This document shows, in pieces, positions 1 to 7,269 of a stretch of 11,610 nt of DNA. The notes below the pieces were generated by a model. That model ran no database searches. It was not told the DNA's origin and was given only the letters and a program-made list of their open reading frames with translations. Every line of letters starts with the position of its first letter. The stretch's first letter is position 1. Position numbers and translations under genes: made by a program. Source of the stretch: an uncultured Prevotella sp. (GTDB lineage: Bacteria; Bacteroidota; Bacteroidia; Bacteroidales; Bacteroidaceae); NCBI GenBank assembly GCA_946999025.1, contig CAMQBP010000048.1:1-11610 (forward strand), read 5' to 3'.

Positions 1-80
1 CCAGCCTTGACCGCCAAGTAATTCTCCTCAGAAGTCTCACCTAATGGTGAAATGATATTATCTGCTAAAACGTATGCCAT
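1..80 (-). CDS. Beta-ketoacyl-ACP synthase, N-terminal fragment (runs off left edge)
   Basis: Reading the minus strand from the ATG at 78-80 gives 26 open codons to the window edge, beginning MAYVLADNIISPLG and continuing with a TSEEN stretch and a Lys-Ala-Gly. The short hydrophobic strand followed by SPLG, then a Glu-Asn and a K-x-G, is the usual start of FabF/FabB-like condensing enzymes. The start is 16 bp after the thioesterase stop, so it is the next gene of the operon. Pigment clusters of the aryl-polyene type usually carry more than one ketosynthase, so a second copy here fits. The catalytic Cys and two His residues lie outside the window, so I cannot say whether it is an active condensing enzyme or a chain-length-factor-like partner. 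The family call rests on the N-terminus only. Confidence 0.7.
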   Translation of the reverse strand, partial: MAYVLADNIISPLGETSEENYLAVKA

Positions 81-96
81 ACAACCACTGAATTCT

Positions 97-525
97 TCAC
101 TCTTCACTTATCACTCCCCAATGTTTCTTCCATTCTTGATAGAAAGGAGGATTATCCCATACCAGTTGGTAATTCAAGTCCATAAACACCTGTACGGAAT
201 GTCCCATTGCAATCAGACTCTCATCCTTAGGGTCATGGATTTCATAGTCGAAGACTATCTTTGCCGCTTCTGTTGGCCGATAGATTATGTCGATACGAGG
301 ACACATCCCATACTTGATGGGCTTCTTGTAATGGAAAGTAAGTTCCACCAACGGTGCGAAATATCCGTGGTCGAAGAAACTCATATATTCCAATCCATAT
401 TTCTTGCCAAATGCCTCTCGGGCATCTTCGAAATAGAGTGGATATGAACCATGCCATACTACATTCATGGAATCTACCTCGCTAAAACGAATGTTAAATA
501 TCTTGGACACCTTTAGTTCATTCAT
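97..525 (-). CDS. 4HBT-family hotdog acyl-CoA/acyl-ACP thioesterase
   Basis: This 142-residue single hotdog-fold protein has the usual length of the 4-hydroxybenzoyl-CoA thioesterase family. The diagnostic motif is at residues 13-39: an Asp (D18) followed by M-N-V-V-W-H, then a Tyr and F-E-D-A-R. D18 aligns with the catalytic Asp of the Pseudomonas 4HBT enzyme (family knowledge). Members hydrolyse acyl thioesters on CoA or ACP in the cytosol. Its place between a dehydratase and a ketosynthase suggests it releases or edits ACP-bound intermediates of the polyene pathway, but the substrate is inferred. It starts 9 bp after the dehydratase stop and ends 16 bp before the next ketosynthase start, so it is co-transcribed. 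No signal peptide is visible. Confidence 0.88.
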   Translation of the reverse strand: MNELKVSKIFNIRFSEVDSMNVVWHGSYPLYFEDAREAFGKKYGLEYMSFFDHGYFAPLVELTFHYKKPIKYGMCPRIDIIYRPTEAAKIVFDYEIHDPKDESLIAMGHSVQVFMDLNYQLVWDNPPFYQEWKKHWGVISEE

Positions 526-534
526 GCTTTCTTG

Positions 535-1005
535 TCACTCATTGTTCTCCATTTCCTTGACTGCGATTTTCATCTCCGTCGTCACAAATGTCTTACCTGC
601 ACATTCGATGGTGGCCTCTGCCAAAGTCATACCGAATACCTCTTCTTTCACGTCCACACGAGTGGTCAATAAAGAGCCTACCTGAGGTAGTTCCACCACC
701 TCAAAGTTGCGAACGGCTCCGATAAATCCCAACTGAATACCTTTCTTCAAGATGTACTTATTGACATAGCCAATGCGAGCTGCGCAGGTCTGTGCTATAT
801 TCTCCATCAATCCTGAAGCGGTGAAGTGTCCATTGTCCACGAAGATATTATTCGCCTTCACCTCTGTCTCCGTCACGGTAAGCGTTCTGTCGAAATGCGT
901 CAGCGTACCTATCATGACGAAAGGTTCTTGCTGAGGCAACAACTCATGAATATCTATCTGACGAAGATCTTGTTCCGTTGGATTCTCTGCATCAAATTCT
1001 ATCAT
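535..1005 (-). CDS. FabZ/ApeP-like hotdog 3-hydroxyacyl-ACP dehydratase
   Basis: A 156-residue hotdog protein. Residues 22-32 (LLPQQEPFVMI) match the FabZ-type L-P-H-x-x-P-F-x-x-x signature with Gln replacing His. Residues 59-73 hold a G-H-F followed by an M-E-N-I-A-Q-T helix, matching the catalytic His/Glu pair (H60, E68). In classical FabZ these residues are about 14 apart, here only 8, because the proline-rich loop is short. The expected reaction is removal of water from a 3-hydroxyacyl-ACP to a trans-2-enoyl-ACP, which builds the conjugated double bonds of a polyene. Aryl-polyene systems have been described with paired dehydratase subunits, and a partner might lie outside the window. It follows the acyltransferase by 17 bp. 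A related non-dehydratase hotdog activity cannot be excluded. Confidence 0.82.
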   Translation of the reverse strand: MIEFDAENPTEQDLRQIDIHELLPQQEPFVMIGTLTHFDRTLTVTETEVKANNIFVDNGHFTASGLMENIAQTCAARIGYVNKYILKKGIQLGFIGAVRNFEVVELPQVGSLLTTRVDVKEEVFGMTLAEATIECAGKTFVTTEMKIAVKEMENNE

Positions 1006-1022
1006 ATTTCTTTAAAATAACA

Positions 1023-1892
1023 TTATGACCAGAAATCATAAAAGTTATACCATTGTGTAGGAAATTGGCGCACTCGTTTTTCTAGTTCTGTCGCATAGCT
1101 CTCAGCCAATTGCTGTATTTGTACTTTACGAGAGGCTTCTTTATCGTAAAAGAGAGGAGAAACGAATACCGTATATCCCTTGAACGAGGTCTTCATAACA
1201 TTGACAGCTATGACTTTCAGTTCTCTCATCGTCGCTACAGAGAACGGCCCCATCGGAAGACGAGCTTTAGCTCCAAGGAAGTTGACAGTCAATGTCTTTG
1301 CCGACCCTACAATGCGATCGGCTGGCATACTGACAATCTCCTGGTTGCTCAGTGCTTCATTAACCAAGAAGAGATGACTCATGTCTGGCATGACAGGAAT
1401 CATGCGGATATTGTTATTTCCCAATTTTTCCCTACGTCCTTCCATCACAATTGTTTTCTCGCCACCAAAGACTAAGGCATTGAAACGCTTGGTCTTAGCA
1501 ACTAAAGAAAAACCTGCTACTTCATAGCAACCTATGTGAGAACTGAGTATCATGAACCCATTCTCCTGTACTGCCAAGCGTGAGAAGTTCTCGTAGCCTT
1601 CTATCTTCAAGTCAAACTTTCTGCCAGCAAACATGGCGAATCGGTCGATGACCACCGTACCAAACAAGCAATGGTTTCGATAAGTACACCATGCTGCACG
1701 AAATCTGCTATACCCCAACCGCTTGCGAAAATAGCGATATGCCATTGTACGACTATGATTGGTATTGAGAAGCAGACATACTGGCATGATAAAGAGGGTG
1801 GAAAAGAGGTACAGTGCCCGCACATCCAGCACTCTTAAAGAGTTGACTAATTGGCGATGCATCCAAGCACTGCCGAATGTCGTATTCTTCAC
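1023..1892 (-). CDS. LpxL/HtrB-like lysophospholipid acyltransferase family protein
   Basis: A 289-residue protein with the acyltransferase H-X4-E motif at H119-E124 (SSHIGCYE), typical of the LpxL/HtrB branch of the LPLAT superfamily, which moves acyl chains from ACP to a lipid at the inner membrane. A hydrophobic stretch at about residues 26-43 is a likely N-terminal anchor. In aryl-polyene clusters such enzymes are thought to attach the finished chain to a lipid carrier, which is the likely role here (inference). I chose the GTG start (1890-1892) because it directly follows the TAA of the ACP gene and an AAGG lies 8 bp upstream, suggesting translational coupling. An ATG at 1860-1862 (residue 11) is the alternative. 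A 17-bp gap separates it from the dehydratase. Confidence 0.88.
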   Translation of the reverse strand: MKNTTFGSAWMHRQLVNSLRVLDVRALYLFSTLFIMPVCLLLNTNHSRTMAYRYFRKRLGYSRFRAAWCTYRNHCLFGTVVIDRFAMFAGRKFDLKIEGYENFSRLAVQENGFMILSSHIGCYEVAGFSLVAKTKRFNALVFGGEKTIVMEGRREKLGNNNIRMIPVMPDMSHLFLVNEALSNQEIVSMPADRIVGSAKTLTVNFLGAKARLPMGPFSVATMRELKVIAVNVMKTSFKGYTVFVSPLFYDKEASRKVQIQQLAESYATELEKRVRQFPTQWYNFYDFWS

Positions 1893-2135
1893 TTAGCCTA
1901 CCTTGCTCTCAATATAGTCGCAGAACTGGCTAAGGGTTACAACCCCCTGCATTTCCTCAGGCTTAATCTTGAAACCAAAGTTCTTCTCCACGATAACAAC
2001 AATATCAACGAAGTCAAGACTATCAATACCAAGATCGTCCTTTAACTTTGCTTCTGGTGCAATCTTCTCTTCCTCAATTTCCAAATCCTCAATGAGGAAA
2101 TTTCTTACTTTCTCTTCAATTACTTTTCTTTCCAT
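1893..2135 (-). CDS. Acyl carrier protein
   Basis: An 80-residue acidic, mostly helical protein with the phosphopantetheine attachment motif G-I-D-S-L-D at residues 36-41. S39 is the expected site of the 4'-phosphopantetheine arm. Length, acidity (many Glu in residues 7-34) and motif position are those of a stand-alone type II ACP. It should carry the growing acyl chain for the ketosynthases, ketoreductase, dehydratase and acyltransferase of this operon. It differs from a housekeeping ACP in its context: it is flanked by methyltransferase and acyltransferase genes rather than fabD or fabF. It starts 14 bp after the methyltransferase stop and ends directly at the acyltransferase start. No dedicated phosphopantetheinyl transferase is in the window. 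Confidence 0.95.
   Translation of the reverse strand: MERKVIEEKVRNFLIEDLEIEEEKIAPEAKLKDDLGIDSLDFVDIVVIVEKNFGFKIKPEEMQGVVTLSQFCDYIESKVG
1897..1904 (-). promoter_or_regulatory. Shine-Dalgarno-like site inside the ACP gene supporting the GTG start
   Basis: On the minus strand the last codons of the ACP gene read AAGGTAGG, followed by C, TAA and GTG. The purine-rich run sits 4-8 bases before the GTG of the acyltransferase. Stop and start codons abut with no gap, which suits ribosomes passing directly from ACP to acyltransferase. Strong SD sites are not the rule in Bacteroidetes, so this is supporting evidence rather than proof. Confidence 0.45.
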
Positions 2136-2149
2136 TTTTATTTATCTAA

Positions 2150-3244
2150 TTATTTAAGTTTTACTTCTAATATTGTATGTCCTTGCCCTATACCATCATG
2201 AGTAGCCACAACTTTCAATCCGGCACGTTCAATTTGCTTTATCATGTCATCAGAATGATACATCTTGCTATTTCCATTTGCCATTACCGTAAAATAAACA
2301 CTTGTCATAGTCAAGCAGAGCGATGCTGGTTCATATTTTTGGCGATCCCAGAAGGTTTCCATTATATATAAGGTGGTATTCTCGTTCATCACCTTTGCAG
2401 TACGGGCAAGAATGCTATATATTTCTTCTTCGGAAAAACAGTCCAAGAACTGGCTCATCCAAATGGCATCCCATTTTCCTGTCGGCAACTCATTTTCTAC
2501 TTCAAGAATATTGGTTGGGTAGCCTTCTATTCTGTCTGCACCCGTTAGCCCCTCTACATTTTTCTTCATCATGCCGATTTGTCCAGGAAGATCTACGATT
2601 GTAACGTTTACATCTTTATCATAGTTTACACAACGAAGCGCAAAACGTCCAGTATTACCACCGACATCCATCAAGTGCTTAGTTTTTTTACCAAAAACAA
2701 TATTCAAAGCTGTATCAAAAGAATGATCGCTATAGAAATGATCAAAACCAAACCAACTCTGCTGTACCTGTGGAGCGAGTTTTGAAAGTCCCTCATAAAT
2801 AGTAGGCCATTCACCAAGTGTTTTCAAGCCTGCAGGCTTACCTTCTTTCAGAGCTTCGTCAAGATAGAACATTCCACGATAATTCACATCATGATTAAAG
2901 TCGATGTTGACTCGTGTGGCAGGATCGTTGAGCAAGAACCATCCAGTCTTGGAAATATAGTACTTGTCTGTTTTCTTGTCTATTAAAACAGTACCAGCAC
3001 TGAGTGATGCCTCCAATAATATCTTAAGAACATACTCCGACAATTTTGTTTTCTGTTGCAACTCTATTAAAGTAAGTCCATCAGTACTATCACGCAGTTC
3101 ATCCAATATTCCCCATTTTACCATAAGTCGGGAAACCTGAAAAATGACAGGTCCCCAAGCGATAAACTCAGCCTGGCGTTGAGCTTCACGAGCGGAAAGT
3201 TGCTCTTTTGTATATCTATCGCTTTCAGATTTAAAAAGATTCAT
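2150..3244 (-). CDS. SAM-dependent O-methyltransferase (plant/bacterial family 2 type)
   Basis: A 364-residue protein with the two-part layout of family 2 O-methyltransferases. Residues about 30-110 form an N-terminal dimerization/winged-helix domain (RLMVKWGILDEL, then a T-x-x-E-L repeat). The C-terminal Rossmann domain carries the SAM motif I D-V-G-G-N-T-G at 193-199, an acidic strand end V-D-L-P at 217-220 and W-D-A-I-W-M at 258-263. Where family members usually have the catalytic base in L-H-D-W, this protein reads F-L-D-C-F (266-270), so the His appears replaced by D268. Its likely task is methylating a hydroxyl on the polyene head group or a tailoring intermediate, but the substrate cannot be read from sequence. 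It lies 6 bp downstream of a secreted-protein gene and 14 bp upstream of the ACP gene. Confidence 0.85.
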   Translation of the reverse strand: MNLFKSESDRYTKEQLSAREAQRQAEFIAWGPVIFQVSRLMVKWGILDELRDSTDGLTLIELQQKTKLSEYVLKILLEASLSAGTVLIDKKTDKYYISKTGWFLLNDPATRVNIDFNHDVNYRGMFYLDEALKEGKPAGLKTLGEWPTIYEGLSKLAPQVQQSWFGFDHFYSDHSFDTALNIVFGKKTKHLMDVGGNTGRFALRCVNYDKDVNVTIVDLPGQIGMMKKNVEGLTGADRIEGYPTNILEVENELPTGKWDAIWMSQFLDCFSEEEIYSILARTAKVMNENTTLYIMETFWDRQKYEPASLCLTMTSVYFTVMANGNSKMYHSDDMIKQIERAGLKVVATHDGIGQGHTILEVKLK

Positions 3245-3250
3245 ACTATC

Positions 3251-3778
3251 TTATTTAAAGCATTTTAATATAAAAGAAGCTATTTTTTTTGCGGCATCTT
3301 CATAGCCGTCACCCCACAAATTGCTCATACTCCCCCAATGACCACCAGAACCAGAAATCTGAAATTTTACAAGAGCATTGCCATCCTCGTCCAATATGTA
3401 GCATTCATTCGTGTTATCGCCTTTTTTAGAAACACTAATGGGTTTTACTGATAAAGTATATTTTGCATTGGTATTAATTGTAACAAAGGCTCCTTTTTTA
3501 GATAATTTGTTATTCAAGTTCTTTAAAATTTTCTCTTGAACAACAGGTTTAAGCTCGTTCTCCAACTCTTTTTGGGCATCATATTTAGGCTGAGTAGCTT
3601 GACGGTATTCTAACCAATCTGCAATTGATTTATCGTCGATTTTCGTTTCTGAAAAATCAATTTTAAGATTAATTTTACCTTCTCCTTTTAAAGAAGGTAT
3701 TGAGCCGTCTAATATTTTCTGTGCGTCTGTGGTTAACGTGACCATTATCGCCATCAAAATTAATGCTATTTTTTTCAT
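3251..3778 (-). CDS. Small secreted protein of unknown function (operon copy 2)
   Basis: I do not recognise the family. The 175-residue product starts with a clear signal peptide: M-K-K, a hydrophobic core at 4-16, and a likely cut after T-D-A at residue 19. There is no lipobox Cys. The mature part is rich in Lys and Asp and carries a D-F-S ... D-W segment (about residues 41-56), a central helix with many Glu/Lys, a Y-x-L-x-V strand, a Gly-rich G-S-G-G-H-W-G stretch and a final amphipathic helix ending C-F-K. The same order of features occurs in the neighbouring secreted protein at 3802-4323, suggesting an old duplication. Location between ketosynthase and methyltransferase genes implies a role in the same pathway, perhaps in periplasmic or outer-membrane handling of the product (inference). 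Confidence 0.75.
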   Translation of the reverse strand: MKKIALILMAIMVTLTTDAQKILDGSIPSLKGEGKINLKIDFSETKIDDKSIADWLEYRQATQPKYDAQKELENELKPVVQEKILKNLNNKLSKKGAFVTINTNAKYTLSVKPISVSKKGDNTNECYILDEDGNALVKFQISGSGGHWGSMSNLWGDGYEDAAKKIASFILKCFK

Positions 3779-3801
3779 TTTGCTTAGTAATATTGTTGTA
3801 T

Positions 3802-4323
3802 TTATTTTAACTTAGTCATATCTTTTCCTAACGCCTTGAAACATTTACCTATGCCATCAGTGACGTTATAGTCCTTCGAAGCGCCATATCCGTCAATAAA
3901 TATAGAACACACTTGTTCCTGGGTTTTGATGTTTAAAATATCAATGGTTCCCGTTACAGAAATCTTGCCTTGCCCCCACATACCTGTAAAAGCTTGGTGC
4001 TTTTCTAAATTTGTCACTTTAAAAATAATCGAGTATTCGGCTAGATCTTTGTTTGTAACCAATTTTAACCCTTTGGTGTTCTCATTAAAAGAGTTTACAA
4101 AGCATTCTGAGGCCACATTGACTCGTTTTTCGTAATCAGTTCCACTCCAATCCTTGAAACTCTCCTTTTGTTCCCAACGAGCATTTGAGAAATCGAAAAC
4201 TATTACTGCGTTTGCATTTTCCTTGACAACAACAGATTTTCCACTTTTTACCTTGATGTCGCTGCCTGCTAAAGCGTTAAGACAAACCAGACATGCAGCA
4301 ATCACAAACAATATATGCTTCAT
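3802..4323 (-). CDS. Small secreted protein of unknown function (operon copy 1)
   Basis: I do not recognise the family. The 173-residue product has a signal peptide with a hydrophobic core (about 4-16) and a typical A-L-A|G cut at residue 19. Two Cys occur within the signal core but no lipobox follows. The mature protein has a D-F-S ... K-D-W segment (about 49-64), an A-E-Y-S-I-I-F strand, a G-M-W-G-Q-G-K turn, a D-I-L-N strand and a C-terminal helix ending K-L-K. The layout parallels the next gene (3251-3778), pointing to a diverged pair. It begins 21 bp after the ketosynthase stop and is followed after 23 bp by its relative, so both belong to the pigment operon. A periplasmic location is expected; the role is unknown. 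Confidence 0.75.
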   Translation of the reverse strand: MKHILFVIAACLVCLNALAGSDIKVKSGKSVVVKENANAVIVFDFSNARWEQKESFKDWSGTDYEKRVNVASECFVNSFNENTKGLKLVTNKDLAEYSIIFKVTNLEKHQAFTGMWGQGKISVTGTIDILNIKTQEQVCSIFIDGYGASKDYNVTDGIGKCFKALGKDMTKLK

Positions 4324-4344
4324 AATTATTTATTTAAAAGTAAT

Positions 4345-5568
4345 TTATATTCTTTTGATAACCAATGCAGAGTTTGTGCCTCCGAACCCAAAACTGTTAC
4401 TCAACACCGTATTTATTTCTTTATCTACAGTCTTGGTTGCAATGTTCAATCTCTCCGAGTATTCATCAGGATTTTCGAAGTTGACATTAGGAGCCACAAA
4501 GTTGTTTTGCAGCATCAAAGTGCTGTAAACAATCTCAGAGGCTCCTGCCATCCAACATTCATGTCCTGTCATACCTTTAGTCGATGAAATCAGAGCGTGT
4601 TTTCCTTTGAACATACGGTTGAGAGCTATCGCTTCATACATGTCGCCTTGATGAGTGCTGGTTGCATGAGCATTGATATAATCAATATCGTCTTCCTTTA
4701 TTCCTGCCATATTGAGCGCACGAGTCATGGCTATAACACTACCATCATCAGACGGCTGACTGATACCGCCACCATTGCTTGAAAAACCATAGCCAACGAC
4801 TTCTGCAAGAATATTAGCACCACGAGCCTTAGCATGCTCATACTCTTCCAAAACCAAAGAGGCAGCACCACCGCTTGGTATCAGACCATCTCGGTCACGG
4901 TCAAAAGGACGACTCGCTTTTGTCGGCTCGTCCATACGAATAGAAAACGCACCGAGCGCGTCAAAGGAAGCCATAGAATAATAATTGGTTTCCTGAGCAC
5001 CCCCACATAATACAATATCTTGTAAACCTTGCTTTATCATCATAAAACCTAGGCCAATGGAATGACTTCCACTTGCACAAGCTGAACTAACAGTAAAGTT
5101 AACTCCTCTAAGGTGGAAAATTGTACTGAGATTCATATTAACTGTGGAATTCATAGACTGAAAGATAATACCATAGCCCAACATGGCAGAATCATGCTTC
5201 TCATCCATAATTTTCGAAGCTTCAATCACAGGTTTTGCAGAAGAATCATTGCCAAAAATACATCCAACTTCATTGTTTAGCAAATACTCATCAGAAATTT
5301 TAGCTTGATTAAATGCTTGCAGACTAGACATGTAAGCATATTTTGCCTCTTCTGACATTCCTGCGCGTGTATGACGGTCAAGCATCTTCTTTGTTATGAC
5401 AGGTTCCTCAACAATGCCAGTCAACGCAGAACGGTAACCATATGTTAAACGTTCGGGCTGTACGCCTATACCTGATTTTCCATTATATAATGAATTCTTG
5501 ACCGTTTCTAGGTCAGTACCAAGGCATGACCAAATACCCATACCTGTAATTACGACTCTTCTTTCCAT
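4345..5568 (-). CDS. FabF-like beta-ketoacyl-ACP synthase
   Basis: A 407-residue condensing enzyme of normal KAS II length. The full catalytic triad is visible: C164 in S-S-A-C-A-S-G, H301 in N-A-H-A-T-S-T and H336 in K-G-M-T-G-H. K331 precedes the second His, and the C-terminal G-F-G-G-T-N-S motif is at 394-400. It should carry out decarboxylative condensation of malonyl-ACP with the acyl chain. M-T-G-H-E-C-W-M-A-G replaces the more common T-G-H-x-x-G-A-A-G, so the pocket near the second His differs from housekeeping FabF. Together with fabG upstream and the ACP and dehydratase downstream, this is the core of a type II aryl-polyene/flexirubin-like assembly line. The start is the ATG following a 49-bp gap from fabG. 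Confidence 0.93.
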   Translation of the reverse strand: MERRVVITGMGIWSCLGTDLETVKNSLYNGKSGIGVQPERLTYGYRSALTGIVEEPVITKKMLDRHTRAGMSEEAKYAYMSSLQAFNQAKISDEYLLNNEVGCIFGNDSSAKPVIEASKIMDEKHDSAMLGYGIIFQSMNSTVNMNLSTIFHLRGVNFTVSSACASGSHSIGLGFMMIKQGLQDIVLCGGAQETNYYSMASFDALGAFSIRMDEPTKASRPFDRDRDGLIPSGGAASLVLEEYEHAKARGANILAEVVGYGFSSNGGGISQPSDDGSVIAMTRALNMAGIKEDDIDYINAHATSTHQGDMYEAIALNRMFKGKHALISSTKGMTGHECWMAGASEIVYSTLMLQNNFVAPNVNFENPDEYSERLNIATKTVDKEINTVLSNSFGFGGTNSALVIKRI

Positions 5569-5617
5569 TACTTATTATACCTTAATTATATTATGAATGA
5601 TTGGAATGTAATAGCGA

Positions 5618-6346
5618 TTATGTATAAAGACCACCATTTATACTGATTACCTCACCAGTGATGTAGGCTGCGTCATCCGAAACCAAGAAGCCTACCAATG
5701 CTGCCACTTCTTCTGGTTTTCCAAAACGTCCTACAGGTACTAACTTTTTAAGTTCGTCCTGTGGCAAATCCTTAGTCATATCTGTTTGTATGAAACCTGG
5801 AGCCACTGCATTCACTGTGATGTTACGAGGGGCTACCTCTTGAGCTAAAGCTTTCGTCGCTCCTATTAGCGCTGCTTTTGCAGTACTATAATTTACCTGA
5901 CCTACCATTCCTTTCAAACCAGAAAGCGATGACATGTTTATAATTCTTCCACCTCGTTTACGAGGCATCATATGTTTCAATAGGCGTCTTGTGATATAGA
6001 AAAAGCCATTAAGATTCGTATTGATGACATCATGCCATTCCTCATTTGCCATCATAAACATAACATTGTCTCGACGAATACCTGCATTGTTTACTAACAC
6101 AGAAATATAATCATCAGGATGTCTTTGTTCCCACAGGTCAATCGCATTTTCTATAGATTGTGAATCTGCAACATCAAAAGGTAGCAACTCTGCATAACCC
6201 CCGTTCGCCTCTATTAGTTCCTTTACCTCATTAGCACTTTCGGAATTAGAATGATAATTGATTATGACAGGATACTCATTTGCTAAGCGCAAAGCCACTG
6301 CACGTCCTATACCTCGCGAGGCTCCTGTTACTAAAGCATATTTCAT
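5618..6346 (-). CDS. fabG: FabG-like 3-oxoacyl-ACP reductase (SDR family)
   Basis: A 242-residue classical short-chain dehydrogenase. The cofactor motif T-G-A-S-R-G-I-G is at 7-14, N-N-A-G at 86-89, and the catalytic residues are N111, S140, Y153 and K157 (Y-S-T-A-K). The C-terminal I-T-G-E-V-I-S-I-N-G-G is typical of FabG. It reduces 3-oxoacyl-ACP to 3-hydroxyacyl-ACP with NADPH, the step between the ketosynthase and dehydratase of this operon. It is the first gene of the operon inside the window. Its start codon lies only about 40 bp from the end of a truncated IS30 element, so native upstream sequence has been displaced or lost. A cluster-specific ketoreductase is more likely than the housekeeping copy, given its neighbours. 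Confidence 0.92.
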   Translation of the reverse strand: MKYALVTGASRGIGRAVALRLANEYPVIINYHSNSESANEVKELIEANGGYAELLPFDVADSQSIENAIDLWEQRHPDDYISVLVNNAGIRRDNVMFMMANEEWHDVINTNLNGFFYITRRLLKHMMPRKRGGRIINMSSLSGLKGMVGQVNYSTAKAALIGATKALAQEVAPRNITVNAVAPGFIQTDMTKDLPQDELKKLVPVGRFGKPEEVAALVGFLVSDDAAYITGEVISINGGLYT

Positions 6347-6386
6347 ATTTTATTAATTGTTTTATTATATTTTTTGAAGAACGTGA

Positions 6387-7269
6387 AAGTGCAAATTTAC
6401 TTAATTTGTTCGTAAAAGCACTCATATGGTGTTTTAAATTCTAATTTCTTTCTTGGTCTCATGTTAATTTTCTTTGAATACTTTGTGATTTGTTGATGGC
6501 TGACATGTTCAAACGTTTCTGTTTTTGGCACGTATTGCCTAATCAGTCCGTTTGCATTTTCTATGGCCCCTTTCTGCCATGAAGCGTATGGGTCAGCAAA
6601 ATAGATGGTGACACCAAGGCTTTTGCCTATCATTTCATGATAAGCGAATTCAGTACCGTTGTCAGTTGTAATAGACTTGACATGCTCTTTGAATGGAGAC
6701 AGCAAATGTATTACAGTACGTGCCAGTTCTTTGGCATTTTTCCCCTTTTTGAGTTTTCTCATAAACAGCATACTTGTACTGCGCTCTATCAGTGTCACGA
6801 TGGCCCCATGGTTTCCTCTTACAACAATCGTGTCCATCTCGAAGTCTCCAAAGCGTTTTCCGTTAACTTCAGCAGGTCTCTCACTGATGCTTGTTCTGTT
6901 GGGTATGGATATGCGCCTACCACCAACAGGTCTGGTGCGACGCTTCAGCTTGTGACGACAGTGTTTATATAATGTTCCTCCTTCTGCCTTGTCCTTACGT
7001 ATCATACGATATATGGTTTCATGGCTAATATACTTGCCGTCCTTGGCCAATACACCGGATATTCGTTCCGGAGACCATTGCTCGGTAACAAGAAGATGCC
7101 TTGTCTCTTCCATGACATCCTTGTCGATTGAACGATTGCCTGGCTTTCTGCGCTTTGTCTGTACTGCATTTGCTTGGGCTGTTTCCCAATTATAGCGTCC
7201 TCTGACTCCACTATTACGTCTTATTTCACGAGACACTGTACTTGGACTTACATTTATCGCTTTGGCAAT
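6387..7269 (-). mobile_element. IS30-family element, copy A, truncated at its right end
   Basis: The left boundary is set by the point where this copy and the neighbouring copy become alike (AAGTGCAAATTTACTT, from 6387 and from 7287). The two run in register, exactly 900 bp apart, with scattered substitutions up to T-T-T-G-G-C-A-A-T at 7261-7269, where homology stops. The right terminal region, including the transposase start, is missing. A 17-bp unrelated stretch (7270-7286) then leads into copy B. The many substitutions mean the two copies are not a fresh duplication. Confidence 0.75.
6392..6399 (-). promoter_or_regulatory. Possible outward -7 box (TAAATTTG) in the IS30 left end, facing fabG
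   Basis: On the minus strand the IS end reads TAAATTTG, a full match to the Bacteroidetes -7 element TAnnTTTG, about 45 bp before the fabG start. The -33 element is weak: at 19-bp spacing the sequence is AGTG instead of TTTG. No other TAnnTTTG lies between the IS and fabG. IS4351, also of the IS30 family, and several other Bacteroides IS elements are known to drive neighbouring genes from outward promoters, so this is a plausible operon promoter, but unproven. Confidence 0.35.

Noticed and set aside
52..447. A 131-codon plus-strand frame overlapping the thioesterase gene
   Set aside because: It lies antisense to a clear 4HBT gene, has no family resemblance, and is best explained as a shadow. 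The same applies to other long antisense frames such as 1110-1475 and 4154-4528.
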